6,603 nt of DNA from Synechococcales cyanobacterium 340R_concoct_173_sub (GCA_025354065.1 JANXNM010000234.1:1-6603); one strand, 5' to 3'. Numbered from the stretch's first letter, positions 1 through 6,403 are shown. The notes: generated from the letters alone by a model not told the origin. Made by a program: numbers and translations.

Positions 1-1
1 C

Positions 2-517
2 GGGCGTTTTTTGAGTGCGGATTTTGTGCGGAGTGAGGTGGCGCTGGTCCGATCGAGTCTGTGGCGATCGCAGAAAATATTGCTTACCAATGCGATTCAT
101 TTGCCAAGCCCGAAGCTAGCGGAGGATTTGCCTGCGTTTCAGGATAGTTTGGCGGTGGCGGATGCGGTGGGTTTTAATGTTTATACTAAGGTTCCGTGGG
201 GGAATTCGGGGGCATATCTGGAGCCAGAAGAGGCGTTTTGGAATCAGCTTCAGAGGTGGCAGCGCGAGATAGTTCGAGATGGGCGTGAAGCTTGGATTGC
301 GGAGGCGCAGGCGGAACCTTGGGAACCCAAACAATTAGTGGCAAACCAGCGGGCAGATTATCCTAGTGCCTCGCCGAGACGGATGCAGCTATTGGTGGAC
401 CGATTGGCGCGATCGGAGTATTCGACGGTGCTGTTGTGGGGCTGTGAATATTGGTATTGGCAGAAGACGCAGGGGCGCAATCTTTGGTGGTGGACCGTGA
501 AGCAGATGGCGGGGTAA
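2..517 (+). CDS. Glycoside-hydrolase-like TIM-barrel protein, C-terminal part (5' truncated)
   Basis: The frame is open to the left edge, so this is the C-terminal part of a longer gene. The TTG at 11 is unlikely to be the true start. Seen in the sequence: a stretch reading AVGFNVYTKVPW, then AWIAEAQAEPWEP (about nt 290-330), then STVLLWGCEYWYW (about nt 423-462) just before the C terminus. Known pattern: in (beta/alpha)8 glycoside hydrolases a strand-end Glu followed by an aromatic-rich last strand is typical, and the Glu in the AEAQAEPW stretch is a candidate catalytic residue. No substrate can be inferred. The protein is rich in Trp and acidic residues and has no membrane segment in the visible part. 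It is 90 bases upstream of the next + strand gene, with no terminator hairpin visible in the gap. It could instead be a non-catalytic barrel protein; the family call is from pattern memory only. Confidence 0.55.
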   Translation, partial: GRFLSADFVRSEVALVRSSLWRSQKILLTNAIHLPSPKLAEDLPAFQDSLAVADAVGFNVYTKVPWGNSGAYLEPEEAFWNQLQRWQREIVRDGREAWIAEAQAEPWEPKQLVANQRADYPSASPRRMQLLVDRLARSEYSTVLLWGCEYWYWQKTQGRNLWWWTVKQMAG

Positions 518-616
518 TTGGAGAGTTAGGGCGATCGGGTTTTGAGATCTGTGGGAATTTGATAATTTTGGCGTGAATAGGGAATTATAGAGATGTTCCT
601 ATTTTGAGTGAGTGTT

Positions 617-1015
617 ATGGCAGATCCGATTACAGCCGCGTTTATTGCGGGTTTGGTGGTTCAAAAATTTGTGGAAGGGGCGGCTGGTGAAGCGGGGAAG
701 CAGTTGGTTGGAGATTTGTGGACCAGGATTGTCAAGCAGTTTAAGGGAGATAAGCGGGCGGAGTCAGTTTTAGCTACGGTGGTTGAGACGAAGGGCGAGA
801 AAGAGTCTGTGGAGGATTTGACGACTTATCTTAAGGGTGAGATGAAGCAAGATACATCGTTTGCCAGTGATTTGCAACAGTTGGCTGAGCAGATTATCAA
901 TGTTCAGAATCAATCGCAAAGTCAAGTCGCGAATACCTTTACATCGCAGGGGAATTCACAGATGAGGGCTGTGGGAGTGGTTCATGGTACGGCAAATCTG
1001 GGAGATCAGAAGTAG
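617..1015 (+). CDS. Small helical effector-like protein with C-terminal NLR-matching motif
   Basis: This is a 132-aa protein. ATG 617 is preferred over the in-frame GTG at 608 because the family usually begins MADPIT. Residues 1-35 are hydrophobic and small-residue rich, with Gly at 12, 21, 24, 27 and 32, like a glycine-zipper helix that could insert into a membrane or oligomerise. Residues 36-95 are charged and helical. Residues 96-112 form a Gln/Ser/Asn linker. Residues 113-131 read NSQMRAVGVVHGTANLGDQ, a Gly/Asn-containing motif nearly repeated at the N terminus of the NTPase encoded downstream (15 of 19 identical). In cyanobacteria, similar short helical proteins are encoded next to NLR-type ATPases, and the shared motif is proposed to form an amyloid-like fold that passes the signal from sensor to effector. 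A cell-death or defence effector role is inferred. The gene is intact; the downstream module is not. Confidence 0.65.
   Translation: MADPITAAFIAGLVVQKFVEGAAGEAGKQLVGDLWTRIVKQFKGDKRAESVLATVVETKGEKESVEDLTTYLKGEMKQDTSFASDLQQLAEQIINVQNQSQSQVANTFTSQGNSQMRAVGVVHGTANLGDQK
953..1009 (+). repeat. Amyloid-type signalling motif, effector copy
   Basis: These bases encode the 19-residue motif at the C terminus of the small effector-like protein. The partner copy is at 1349-1405. The two match at 43 of 57 bases; 6 of the 14 differences are silent and only 4 residues change (V/A, V/S, H/Y, L/F). That pattern looks like an old, protein-level conserved pair rather than a recent DNA duplication. Confidence 0.7.
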
Positions 1016-1019
1016 CAAT

Positions 1020-1329
1020 TTAGATCTCGATGACTTGACCGAGGACGATCGTTTCTAGAACTTCGCAAACCTGTGGAATTTCAGATCAGGCAGACGATTG
1101 CTGGTGCGACTATGACGACGATTGCAACGCCTGCTTATTGGAGGTTTTGCTGATGTCGTAGGTTTTAGTCGGTAGTGAGAAGGATGGTGAATTGCTCCTG
1201 TTTCATAAGTTTCGGGAGTTCACTGTTTTTGGTTCCAGCCCATCCCATTTCGACGACGGTTCTAACTTTGTATTGGGTAAGTTGACATTTTAGAGGACGG
1301 GGAACGCTAATTTGGTGAGTGTAAGCCAT
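1020..1329 (-). pseudogene. Degenerate DUF5615 PIN-like toxin gene
   Basis: The minus strand of this gap encodes a broken member of the DUF5615 family, small PIN-like proteins that usually pair with a DUF433 antitoxin in cyanobacteria. From ATG 1329 the frame reads through PRPLKCQL and EMGWAGTKNSELPKLMKQ to ILLTTD. It then meets TAA (1167-1165) where the family normally has a Lys codon, continues NLRHQQNLQ, and meets a second TAA (1137-1135). It then reads AGVAIVVIVAP. NRLPDL follows in another frame (1099-1082). The C terminus IPQVCEVLETIVLGQVIEI, ending in TAA, lies in the third frame (1079-1020). So there are at least two stops and two frameshifts. The extreme N terminus (MAYTHQIS) is also poorly conserved. 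No DUF433 antitoxin is visible. Its ATG overlaps the ATG of the NTPase gene on the other strand. Confidence 0.8.
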
Positions 1330-2203
1330 GACGTTTGAATCTAAAGATAATTCACAAATGCGGGCTGCTGGATCTGTCTATGGGACGGCAAATTTTGGTG
1401 ATCAAACTTTCAATAATGGTCCGGTAGAAATTACTGTTTCCGGTGTTGGTGAACATCCACTGAATTATGCAACTTACTGGATCGATCGCATTTCCTATGA
1501 ATCTACATTGCGCGATCGGCTGACAACTTCTTCGGTGACGCAAATCGTGGCGGATGGTGGGTTTGGCAAGTCGTCGTTGGCGGCTTGGGCGTTCGATCGG
1601 GTGATGTTTGAGAAGCGGGTGTGGGTTTGCTTTCGGCGGGAGCTTTCGTTCGATCGGTTTGCGCGGCATGTGTTGCAGGAGTTGGGGCGTCCGGTGAAGG
1701 ATCCGCAGGCGAATGAGGATTTGTTGTTGCGGGAGTTGGTGCTGCGGTTGAATGATCCGAACGGCAGCGTGAAGATGTTGGTGGTGATGGATCAAGTTGA
1801 GAATGCGATCGGACGGTCGGATTGGCAATGGTATGAATCGTTTTTGAGCCAGTGGGCAGAGGATGGGCGGCGCAGTGCGGTATTGGTGACGAGCCGATCG
1901 TCCATTCTTTCGACATCAACAATCGCATTGACTGGATTGAATGAGGCGGAAGGGATTGCGTTTTTCGATCGCAAGGGCATTACGGGGATAGGACGATCGG
2001 AATTGATTACGCTGGCATCGGGACATCCGTTGTTGCTGAAGTTGGCGGCGGCTTGGGCAAAGGAAACTTATGGGGCACGGGTGGACGATATTCACCTAGA
2101 TCGATCGTGGGGTCTGAAGTTTAAGTCTTCACATAGCTCCATTTATAATAATTTGCTCAACTTTTCATGCATCAGCGCCTCTCCTCTAGAGAATCGCAAT
2201 TAA
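1328..2203 (+). CDS. STAND/NB-ARC NTPase with N-terminal signalling motif, C-terminally truncated
   Basis: This is a 291-aa NLR-like NTPase. Residues 8-26 (NSQMRAAGSVYGTANFGDQ) repeat the motif that ends the upstream small protein. The nucleotide-binding core follows: Walker A with GGFGKS at 77-82, Walker B LVVMDQVE with Asp155, the sensor-1-like VLVTSR with Arg190, and a GLPL-like SGHPLLLKLAAAW at 231-243. Recognisable similarity stops near residue 265 (about nt 2123). The last 25 or so residues are AT-rich and look unrelated. The winged helix and C-terminal repeat sensor (TPR, WD40 or LRR) usual in this class are absent. In the family, ligand sensing by the repeats drives ATP-dependent assembly, which templates the effector motif. 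This copy could be a decayed gene or a sensorless regulator. ATG 1328 follows a weak GGTGAG (1314-1319). Confidence 0.75.
   Translation: MTFESKDNSQMRAAGSVYGTANFGDQTFNNGPVEITVSGVGEHPLNYATYWIDRISYESTLRDRLTTSSVTQIVADGGFGKSSLAAWAFDRVMFEKRVWVCFRRELSFDRFARHVLQELGRPVKDPQANEDLLLRELVLRLNDPNGSVKMLVVMDQVENAIGRSDWQWYESFLSQWAEDGRRSAVLVTSRSSILSTSTIALTGLNEAEGIAFFDRKGITGIGRSELITLASGHPLLLKLAAAWAKETYGARVDDIHLDRSWGLKFKSSHSSIYNNLLNFSCISASPLENRN
1349..1405 (+). repeat. Amyloid-type signalling motif, NTPase copy
   Basis: These bases encode residues 8-26 of the NTPase, the partner of the motif at 953-1009. Here the motif is N-terminal, ahead of the nucleotide-binding domain; in the small protein it is C-terminal. 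That opposite placement is the one expected for a sensor that templates an effector. Confidence 0.7.
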
Positions 2204-2428
2204 GTTACTTATTTTTTCAAGTCTTTTAAATTTAGAGAGAAAACTAAAGATAGGCCATAAATTTCTTTAATCCACAGCAGAATTCAATGATTTTTAATTG
2301 GTTAAAGTTATTATTAACGTTATCTCTACGTAGTCTCTCATTATGAATACTTCTCAACTAAAATCCTGGATATTTAGAGGTAAATGTTGTAGTGTTCATA
2401 CTGGAAATCAGCAACGCCTCAATTTTAT

Positions 2429-2959
2429 TTAAGCTTTAGTTGCAGGCTGCACCTCGATCGTGCCCCTGAACATATTCATGCCACAGGTAAACTCATATTT
2501 ACCAGGTTTGTCAGGGGTGAAATCGATCGCAGTGATTCGATCGATCGGCAGTGTTTTTGCGATCCGAAACTCCGGCAATCTGATCTGTTCTAGGCAGCTA
2601 CTCGGATCTTTCCGGTCAAAGTTGAGCCGCACGGGTTGTCCTGTTTTAACCACAACATAGCTGGGATCATACCCCCCGTTAACAACAATGGTGACTTCCT
2701 GAACCCCTTTTTTGGTCTCCGCTTTAAGTGATTTTGGCTTGCTAAATAGAAACCACCACAACTCCAATCCGATTAGACTCAAACCGCCAACGGTGATTAA
2801 TAATTTATTCGATAGTGGTTGTTCGATCCGCTGAAATTCGCTGGTTGGCGTTGTGGTATTAGATTGCTTATGTTCGCGCATAGTTTGGGCAATCGCCCCG
2901 CTAGAAATTAAACCAATTGATATGCCGATCGTTGCGATAATTGCCGATTTAGTTACCAT
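2429..2959 (-). CDS. Membrane-anchored cupredoxin-domain protein with Cys/Met ligands
   Basis: This is a 176-aa protein. Residues 1-24 form a signal-like hydrophobic segment ending AIA-Q. Residues 52-73 form a second membrane segment, followed by a basic stretch (KPKSLKAETKK). Residues 85-171 form a cupredoxin fold. Candidate copper ligands are Cys122 (SSCLEQ) and Cys159, Met161 and Met163 in FTCGMNMF. There is no His in the domain, which favours Cu(I) over the blue-copper site of plastocyanin. The basic stretch after the second segment suggests that the domain faces the cytoplasm if both segments span the membrane. If the first is only a cleaved signal and the second does not span, it would be periplasmic or luminal. 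It is the last gene of the pacS operon, so a role in copper delivery or buffering is inferred. The start is fixed by a strong GGAGGTG and the overlap with the upstream microprotein. Confidence 0.8.
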   Translation of the reverse strand: MVTKSAIIATIGISIGLISSGAIAQTMREHKQSNTTTPTSEFQRIEQPLSNKLLITVGGLSLIGLELWWFLFSKPKSLKAETKKGVQEVTIVVNGGYDPSYVVVKTGQPVRLNFDRKDPSSCLEQIRLPEFRIAKTLPIDRITAIDFTPDKPGKYEFTCGMNMFRGTIEVQPATKA

Positions 2960-3051
2960 CTAAACACCTCCGAGCCGATCGCTCCTGAAATTACACCAAG
3001 CAGAAATCCAAAGCCAATTAATGTTGCCATAAATATCTTGTGTTCAATCAT
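2953..3051 (-). CDS. 32-aa single-pass membrane microprotein in the copper operon
   Basis: This short reading frame lies between pacS and the cupredoxin gene. It begins MIEHKIFMATLIGFGFLLGV and ends GSEVFRW. Residues 7-27 are a continuous hydrophobic, Gly-rich segment that would span a membrane once, with short polar ends. A GGGGA (3065-3061 on the minus strand) sits 9 bases before the ATG. The TAA (2955-2953) overlaps the ATG of the cupredoxin gene in another frame (ATGGTAA), which suggests translational coupling. It starts 26 bases after the pacS stop. No function is recognised. Small hydrophobic subunits that bind P-type ATPases are known (for example KdpF with KdpB), so a PacS or cupredoxin partner is a reasonable guess. 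The alternative is a leader that exists only to couple translation. Confidence 0.6.
   Translation of the reverse strand: MIEHKIFMATLIGFGFLLGVISGAIGSEVFRW
2965..2971 (-). promoter_or_regulatory. Strong ribosome binding site of the cupredoxin gene
   Basis: GGAGGTG on the minus strand lies 5 bases before ATG 2959, inside the last codons of the microprotein. It confirms the cupredoxin start and means that ribosomes finishing the microprotein pass directly over the site. Confidence 0.7.
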
Positions 3052-3077
3052 GATTAGTCATCCCCAAATCGGGTTAA

Positions 3078-5339
3078 TTAATGAAGCGTTTTAGGCTGAA
3101 AATTACGCAACCGTAGCGCATTTGTAATGACAGAAACCGAACTAAATGCCATTGCTCCACCTGCAATCATCGGACTGAGTAGCCAACCGAAGAAGGGAAA
3201 TAAAATCCCCGCTGCGATCGGAATTCCCGCAATGTTATAAATAAACGCAAAGAATAGATTCTGGCGAATATTTTGCATCGTAGCGCGAGAAAGTTGAATC
3301 GCTGTAATAATGCCTTGCAAATCCCCAGAAATCAGTGTGATATCACTAGCCGCGATCGCTACATCAGTGCCAGTCCCGATCGCAATCCCCACATCTGCCT
3401 GCGCCAGAGCCGGAGCATCATTAATGCCATCCCCCACCATTGCTACAATTTTGCCTGATGCTTGTAGTTCACTAATCGTACTAGCTTTCTGTTCGGGGCG
3501 GACTTCTGCTAGCACTCTAGTAATGCCGACTTCCCGCGCAATTACTTCAGCCGTCGGGCGATTATCTCCAGTCAGCATCACCACTTCTAATCCTAGCTTT
3601 TGCAACGCCCGCACAGTGTCGGCAGAGGATGGCTTGAGCGCGTCAGCAATTCCCATAATGCCTTGCACTTTTTCATCTACAGCAATCCAAATTACCGTTT
3701 TACCTAAATGCTCCAGTTTGTCTCTTTGACCCTCCAGAGTCTGAGCATTAAGCCCTAATTCATTCATCCATCTCTGAGTTCCCACTCGGACAAATCGACC
3801 TGCTACCTGCCCTTGTACGCCGCTCCCAGCGATCGCTTCAAACTCACTAATATCGGTTATTTCCACCTGTTGCGATCGGGCATATTGCACTACAGCTTCT
3901 GCCAATGGATGTTCGGAATTTTGTTCGACAGATGCGGCTAGTTGTAATAGTTTGAGTTCGTTATTATGGTCGATGCCATCGATCGTAATAAAGTCAGTAA
4001 CAGTCGGTTTGCCTTGGGTTAATGTTCCAGTTTTATCAAGGACAATTATCTGCAATTTATGGGCTAACTCCAAACTGTCTGCGCCTTTAATTAAGATGCC
4101 ATTTTCGGCACCTTTACCTGTGCCAACGAGAATAGATGTCGGAGTTGCCAATCCTAATGCACAAGGACAAGCGACAATGAGTACGCCGACAGTGGTAGTC
4201 AGTGCCAGCGTCACGTTACCCATGATGTTGTACCAAATGATAAAAGTGAGGATCGCGATCGCAATTACCGCCGGGACAAACCAGCCTGTGACTCGATCGG
4301 CCAACTTTTGAATCGGAGCTTTGGAGCCTTGAGCTTGCTGTACTAATTTGACGATCTGAGCGAGGAAAGTATCTTTTCCGATTCGTGTTGCGCGAAACTT
4401 AAAGCTCCCAGTTTTATTAATTGTCGCGCCAATTACCTCATCTCCAGGCTGCTTTTTCGCCGCGATACTCTCACCCGTTACCATCGCTTCATCGACAGTC
4501 GAGCTACCCTCAATCACTTCCCCATCAACCGGAATTTTTTCACCTGGGCGAACTAAAATAACATCATCAAGCTCAACTTCCGCGATCGATACTTCTAATT
4601 CTTGTCCATTGCGAACGATGCGGGCTGTTTTTGCTTGCAATCCCATTAGTTTGCGAATTGCCTCGGAAGTCTGACCTCTCGCCCGATTTTCAAATAAGCG
4701 TCCGAGTAAAATTAACGTAATTACAACTGCCGCAGTTTCATAGTAGACGCTCGGTTCGAGTCCTTGGGAGATTAATGCTCCAGGAAAAATTGTCACAAAT
4801 AGCGAGTAGAAATAGGCAGCACTCGTACCCAAAGCAATCAAGGTATCCATTGTGGATGCATGACGTTTGAGGGCTTTCCAACTGTTGATATAAAAGGATT
4901 TACCACACCAAAACTGGACGGGTGCAGTCACGATCGCTTGAAACCAAGAGTTATGCAGCCACATCGGAATTAAGGGCACAGATAAGCCCGTCATCATCGG
5001 CAGCGAACCAATGACGAGAATTGCGCTAATGATGCCCCCCGTCCAAACCTTGATCTGTAAGTCTCGTGACTCCGCTTGCCTGGTTTTTCGTTCGACATCA
5101 TTATCGCCATTTAACAAGTCCTGCTCTTGAATTGGCTTGGCAGAGTATCCCGCTGCAACAACAGCGGCCTGAATCGCAGCTACATCCGTTTGGGCTGGGT
5201 TGTACGTGACGCTAGCTTGTTCGATCCCGAAGTTGACGTTGCTTTCGCTTACACCTGGGACGGCACGAATGGCAGACTCAATGCTATTGCCACAGGCAGC
5301 ACAACTCATCCCGCTTAGCTTCAATGTTGTGGTACTCAT
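3078..5339 (-). CDS. pacS: Cu+-exporting P1B-type ATPase, PacS type
   Basis: This is a 753-aa ATP-driven Cu+ pump. An N-terminal heavy-metal-binding domain (residues 4-70) carries GMSCAAC with Cys13 and Cys16. Membrane helices begin near residue 97. The actuator has TGES at 288-291. The transport site CPC is at 391-393. The phosphorylated Asp435 lies in DKTGTLT. The nucleotide domain has His477-Pro478, and the hinge GDGIND is at 636-641. Tyr701-Asn702 and Met730/Ser733-Ser734 in the last two helices are the ligands of the Cu+ subgroup (P1B-1). Length, order and many segments agree with cyanobacterial PacS (about 747 aa), which loads copper into the thylakoid lumen for plastocyanin and cytochrome oxidase. 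CtaA, the other cyanobacterial copper ATPase, is the alternative. It is the first gene of a three-gene operon. No clear Shine-Dalgarno precedes ATG 5339. Confidence 0.93.
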   Translation of the reverse strand: MSTTTLKLSGMSCAACGNSIESAIRAVPGVSESNVNFGIEQASVTYNPAQTDVAAIQAAVVAAGYSAKPIQEQDLLNGDNDVERKTRQAESRDLQIKVWTGGIISAILVIGSLPMMTGLSVPLIPMWLHNSWFQAIVTAPVQFWCGKSFYINSWKALKRHASTMDTLIALGTSAAYFYSLFVTIFPGALISQGLEPSVYYETAAVVITLILLGRLFENRARGQTSEAIRKLMGLQAKTARIVRNGQELEVSIAEVELDDVILVRPGEKIPVDGEVIEGSSTVDEAMVTGESIAAKKQPGDEVIGATINKTGSFKFRATRIGKDTFLAQIVKLVQQAQGSKAPIQKLADRVTGWFVPAVIAIAILTFIIWYNIMGNVTLALTTTVGVLIVACPCALGLATPTSILVGTGKGAENGILIKGADSLELAHKLQIIVLDKTGTLTQGKPTVTDFITIDGIDHNNELKLLQLAASVEQNSEHPLAEAVVQYARSQQVEITDISEFEAIAGSGVQGQVAGRFVRVGTQRWMNELGLNAQTLEGQRDKLEHLGKTVIWIAVDEKVQGIMGIADALKPSSADTVRALQKLGLEVVMLTGDNRPTAEVIAREVGITRVLAEVRPEQKASTISELQASGKIVAMVGDGINDAPALAQADVGIAIGTGTDVAIAASDITLISGDLQGIITAIQLSRATMQNIRQNLFFAFIYNIAGIPIAAGILFPFFGWLLSPMIAGGAMAFSSVSVITNALRLRNFQPKTLH

Positions 5340-5348
5340 AGTTATATA

Positions 5349-5366
5349 AGAGAATAAAAAGTCTCT
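5349..5366. promoter_or_regulatory. Possible operator: short inverted repeat upstream of pacS
   Basis: AGAGA (5349-5353) and TCTCT (5362-5366) form a 5-bp inverted repeat with an AT-rich 8-base spacer, 10 bases upstream of the pacS start. The position suits a regulator site or a transcript hairpin, and the surrounding 40 bases are AT-rich as in promoters. I cannot pick convincing -35/-10 boxes, and it does not match a copper-regulator operator that I can name. Confidence 0.2.
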
Positions 5367-5596
5367 CGATTGGGTGATGACAAAATCTAATTCTATTAAT
5401 TACTCAAGGCTGAGGCTCGAATATGCTTATTGGGATGGATCATCTCAAATTTAGATGAAATCATAAAAATTTTAATTTCGTCGCGAACAAACTTATCGGC
5501 AACTTTCTTAAAGAGAATGCCATGCGATTCTCTTTTGAAGAATCGAGATTAAAATAGTTACAAATGCCTGCTACTATTTTTCCCCCATAGCCTAAG

Positions 5597-5643
5597 AGAT
5601 GGCACCTTATCACAATACAACATCGGAGGTGGTAGGGCCATCT
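5597..5643. other. Inverted repeat of unknown role in the pacS upstream region
   Basis: AGATGGC (5597-5603) is exactly complementary to GCCATCT (5637-5643). Inside it, ACC can pair with GGT (5631-5633), leaving a three-base bulge. This is the only clear structure in 5400-5760, which otherwise shows no supported gene. It has no T-run on either side typical of an intrinsic terminator. It could be part of a small RNA, a regulator site or a decayed repeat. Confidence 0.3.
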
Positions 5644-5768
5644 ATTGTAACAACGGCAGCCATTTAATCCCCACCCCAGGTATTACGAGTACAGAGACTC
5701 CATAAAACTTGGCAATTTTGACTCGATAAATTTCAGATATAAAGGTATAAATCCAACCCAGCAGACTG

Positions 5769-5883
5769 CGCGAATAAATTGCGCTCTAGAAACGAAAGTC
5801 CCTCCGGGACTAAGAATTCGTTATAAATCTCTCTTTTCTGAGCTGCGGAGCTGCTTTCTCTATTAGACTGCAATTTATTCGCG
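5769..5883. repeat. Palindromic intergenic repeat element, cyanobacterial type
   Basis: The ends are perfect 14-bp inverted repeats: CGCGAATAAATTGC (5769-5782) and GCAATTTATTCGCG (5870-5883). Pairing extends inward through TCTA/TAGA. The interior holds a nested hairpin, AACGAA-AGTCCC with loop TCC, GGGACT and then TTCGTT (5791-5822). A pyrimidine-rich arm follows with AGCT-GCGG-AGCT near 5841-5852. Together these give a three-way-junction shape. Elements that start with GCGAATAAATT and carry GTCC.GGAC hairpins are, from memory, scattered through many cyanobacterial genomes; this is a member or a variant. No coding capacity. It may be a non-autonomous mobile element or an RNA-structured repeat. 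Confidence 0.75.
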
Positions 5884-5968
5884 GGCGATCTATGGCATGG
5901 ACAATTGAATCAATGAATTGTCGAATTGTCGATTTTATTTAATCCTCATTCCTTGCGTTGAATTTATT

Positions 5969-6073
5969 CAATACTCCGGACAGTCTTTGAGATGAGGGCT
6001 GAAACTTTGAGCGCGGCAAGGAGGCTGAACTCCTTATTCTATCGGCGGCGATTTAAAACTGTCCGGACTGTTG
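5969..6073. repeat. Second imperfect inverted-repeat element with central hairpin
   Basis: CAATACTCCGGACAGT (5969-5984) pairs with ACTGTCCGGACTGTTG (6058-6073) at 14 of 16 positions, with weaker pairing continuing outward into AT-rich flanks. The enclosed DNA has a 6-bp hairpin, AAGGAG (6018-6023) and CTCCTT (6030-6035), with a six-base loop. The right end abuts the transposase-like fragment, so this may be the remnant of an insertion element or a MITE. It is not followed by a T-run, so I do not call it a terminator. Confidence 0.4.
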
Positions 6074-6074
6074 A

Positions 6075-6251
6075 TTTATTGAAACCTGCCTTGATGATAA
6101 AAGTCGGGGTTATGACAGCGTTCAATTGTCTCGAAAACTAAAGGAAGCAGGTTTAGTGAATCTCAGTAGCGAACGGTTACGGGATATTATCAAAAAAACC
6201 ACCAATGGAAACAGACGCGCCATCGCAAAAAGCAGGAAACTTAAGAATTAA
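6075..6251 (+). pseudogene. Transposase fragment, IS630-like DNA-binding region
   Basis: This 58-codon frame follows an in-frame TGA (6072-6074) and has no plausible start. It reads through LDDKSRGYDSVQLSRKLKEA, then GLVNLSSERLRDIIKK, and ends after a basic tail at TAA 6249-6251. The R-x-GY...QL...LKEAG...LS.ERLR.I.KK pattern is like the winged helix-turn-helix of IS630/Tc1-type transposases, where this segment sits between the N-terminal helix-turn-helix and the catalytic DDE domain. Neither of those neighbours is visible: what follows the KK is low-complexity basic sequence and then a stop. It is therefore a short relic. Another HTH protein is possible. Confidence 0.45.
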
Positions 6252-6403
6252 GAATGGAAGAGATAAGAAAGATTCTTCACTCTTAAACCTAAACCCACAA
6301 CATTTAATTTACACTTACTGCCCAAGTTTGTAGCTGCCGATCGATCAAAAATCGCATCATAAATATCGTTTTCAGCTCCAGTCCAAGTCTTTTTTCTTTT
6401 CAT
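6248..6403 (-). CDS. Doubtful 51-aa hypothetical protein
   Basis: The minus-strand frame from ATG 6403 begins MKRKKTWTGAENDIYDAIFD, then continues RSAATNLGSKCKLNVVGL and ends in TAA at 6250-6248. The first 30 residues look protein-like and charged. The last 15 or so come from AG/CT-rich DNA that resembles spacer, so the gene may be a truncated fragment. A weak GATGAG precedes the start. I recognise no family, membrane segment or signal peptide. It would be divergent from ddl, and its last four bases overlap the transposase relic on the other strand. It may simply be chance. Confidence 0.25.
   Translation of the reverse strand: MKRKKTWTGAENDIYDAIFDRSAATNLGSKCKLNVVGLGLRVKNLSYLFHS

Noticed and set aside
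608..1322. Shared octamer GTGAGTGT just before both module starts (608-615 and 1315-1322)
   Set aside because: The second copy lies within the antisense toxin relic and spacing to ATG differs (1 versus 5 bases); probably chance or ordinary ribosome-binding-site similarity.
608..1327. Readthrough or frameshift joining the small protein and the NTPase, which are in the same frame
   Set aside because: After TAG 1013-1015 there is TGA at 1031-1033 and more stops follow, and the gap is explained by the antisense DUF5615 relic.
1352..1928. Long minus-strand frames opposite the NTPase (up to 158 aa, rich in His/Pro/Arg)
   Set aside because: Their composition is that expected from the complement of a G-rich coding strand, and the + strand has clear Walker motifs.
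2168..2425. Similar strings CATCAGCGCCTC and AATCAGCAACGCCTC flanking the AT-rich gap, as possible insertion-element ends
   Set aside because: They are direct rather than inverted, only partly matching, and no transposase lies between them.
5396..5548. Minus-strand 50-codon frame upstream of pacS (reads ILFKKVADKFVRDEIKIFM)
   Set aside because: It looks protein-like but has no ATG, GTG or TTG before the middle of the frame, no ribosome binding site and no recognised family.
5599..5667. 22-aa ORF starting MAPYHNTTSE
   Set aside because: No Shine-Dalgarno, and it lies across the 5597-5643 inverted repeat; too short to support.
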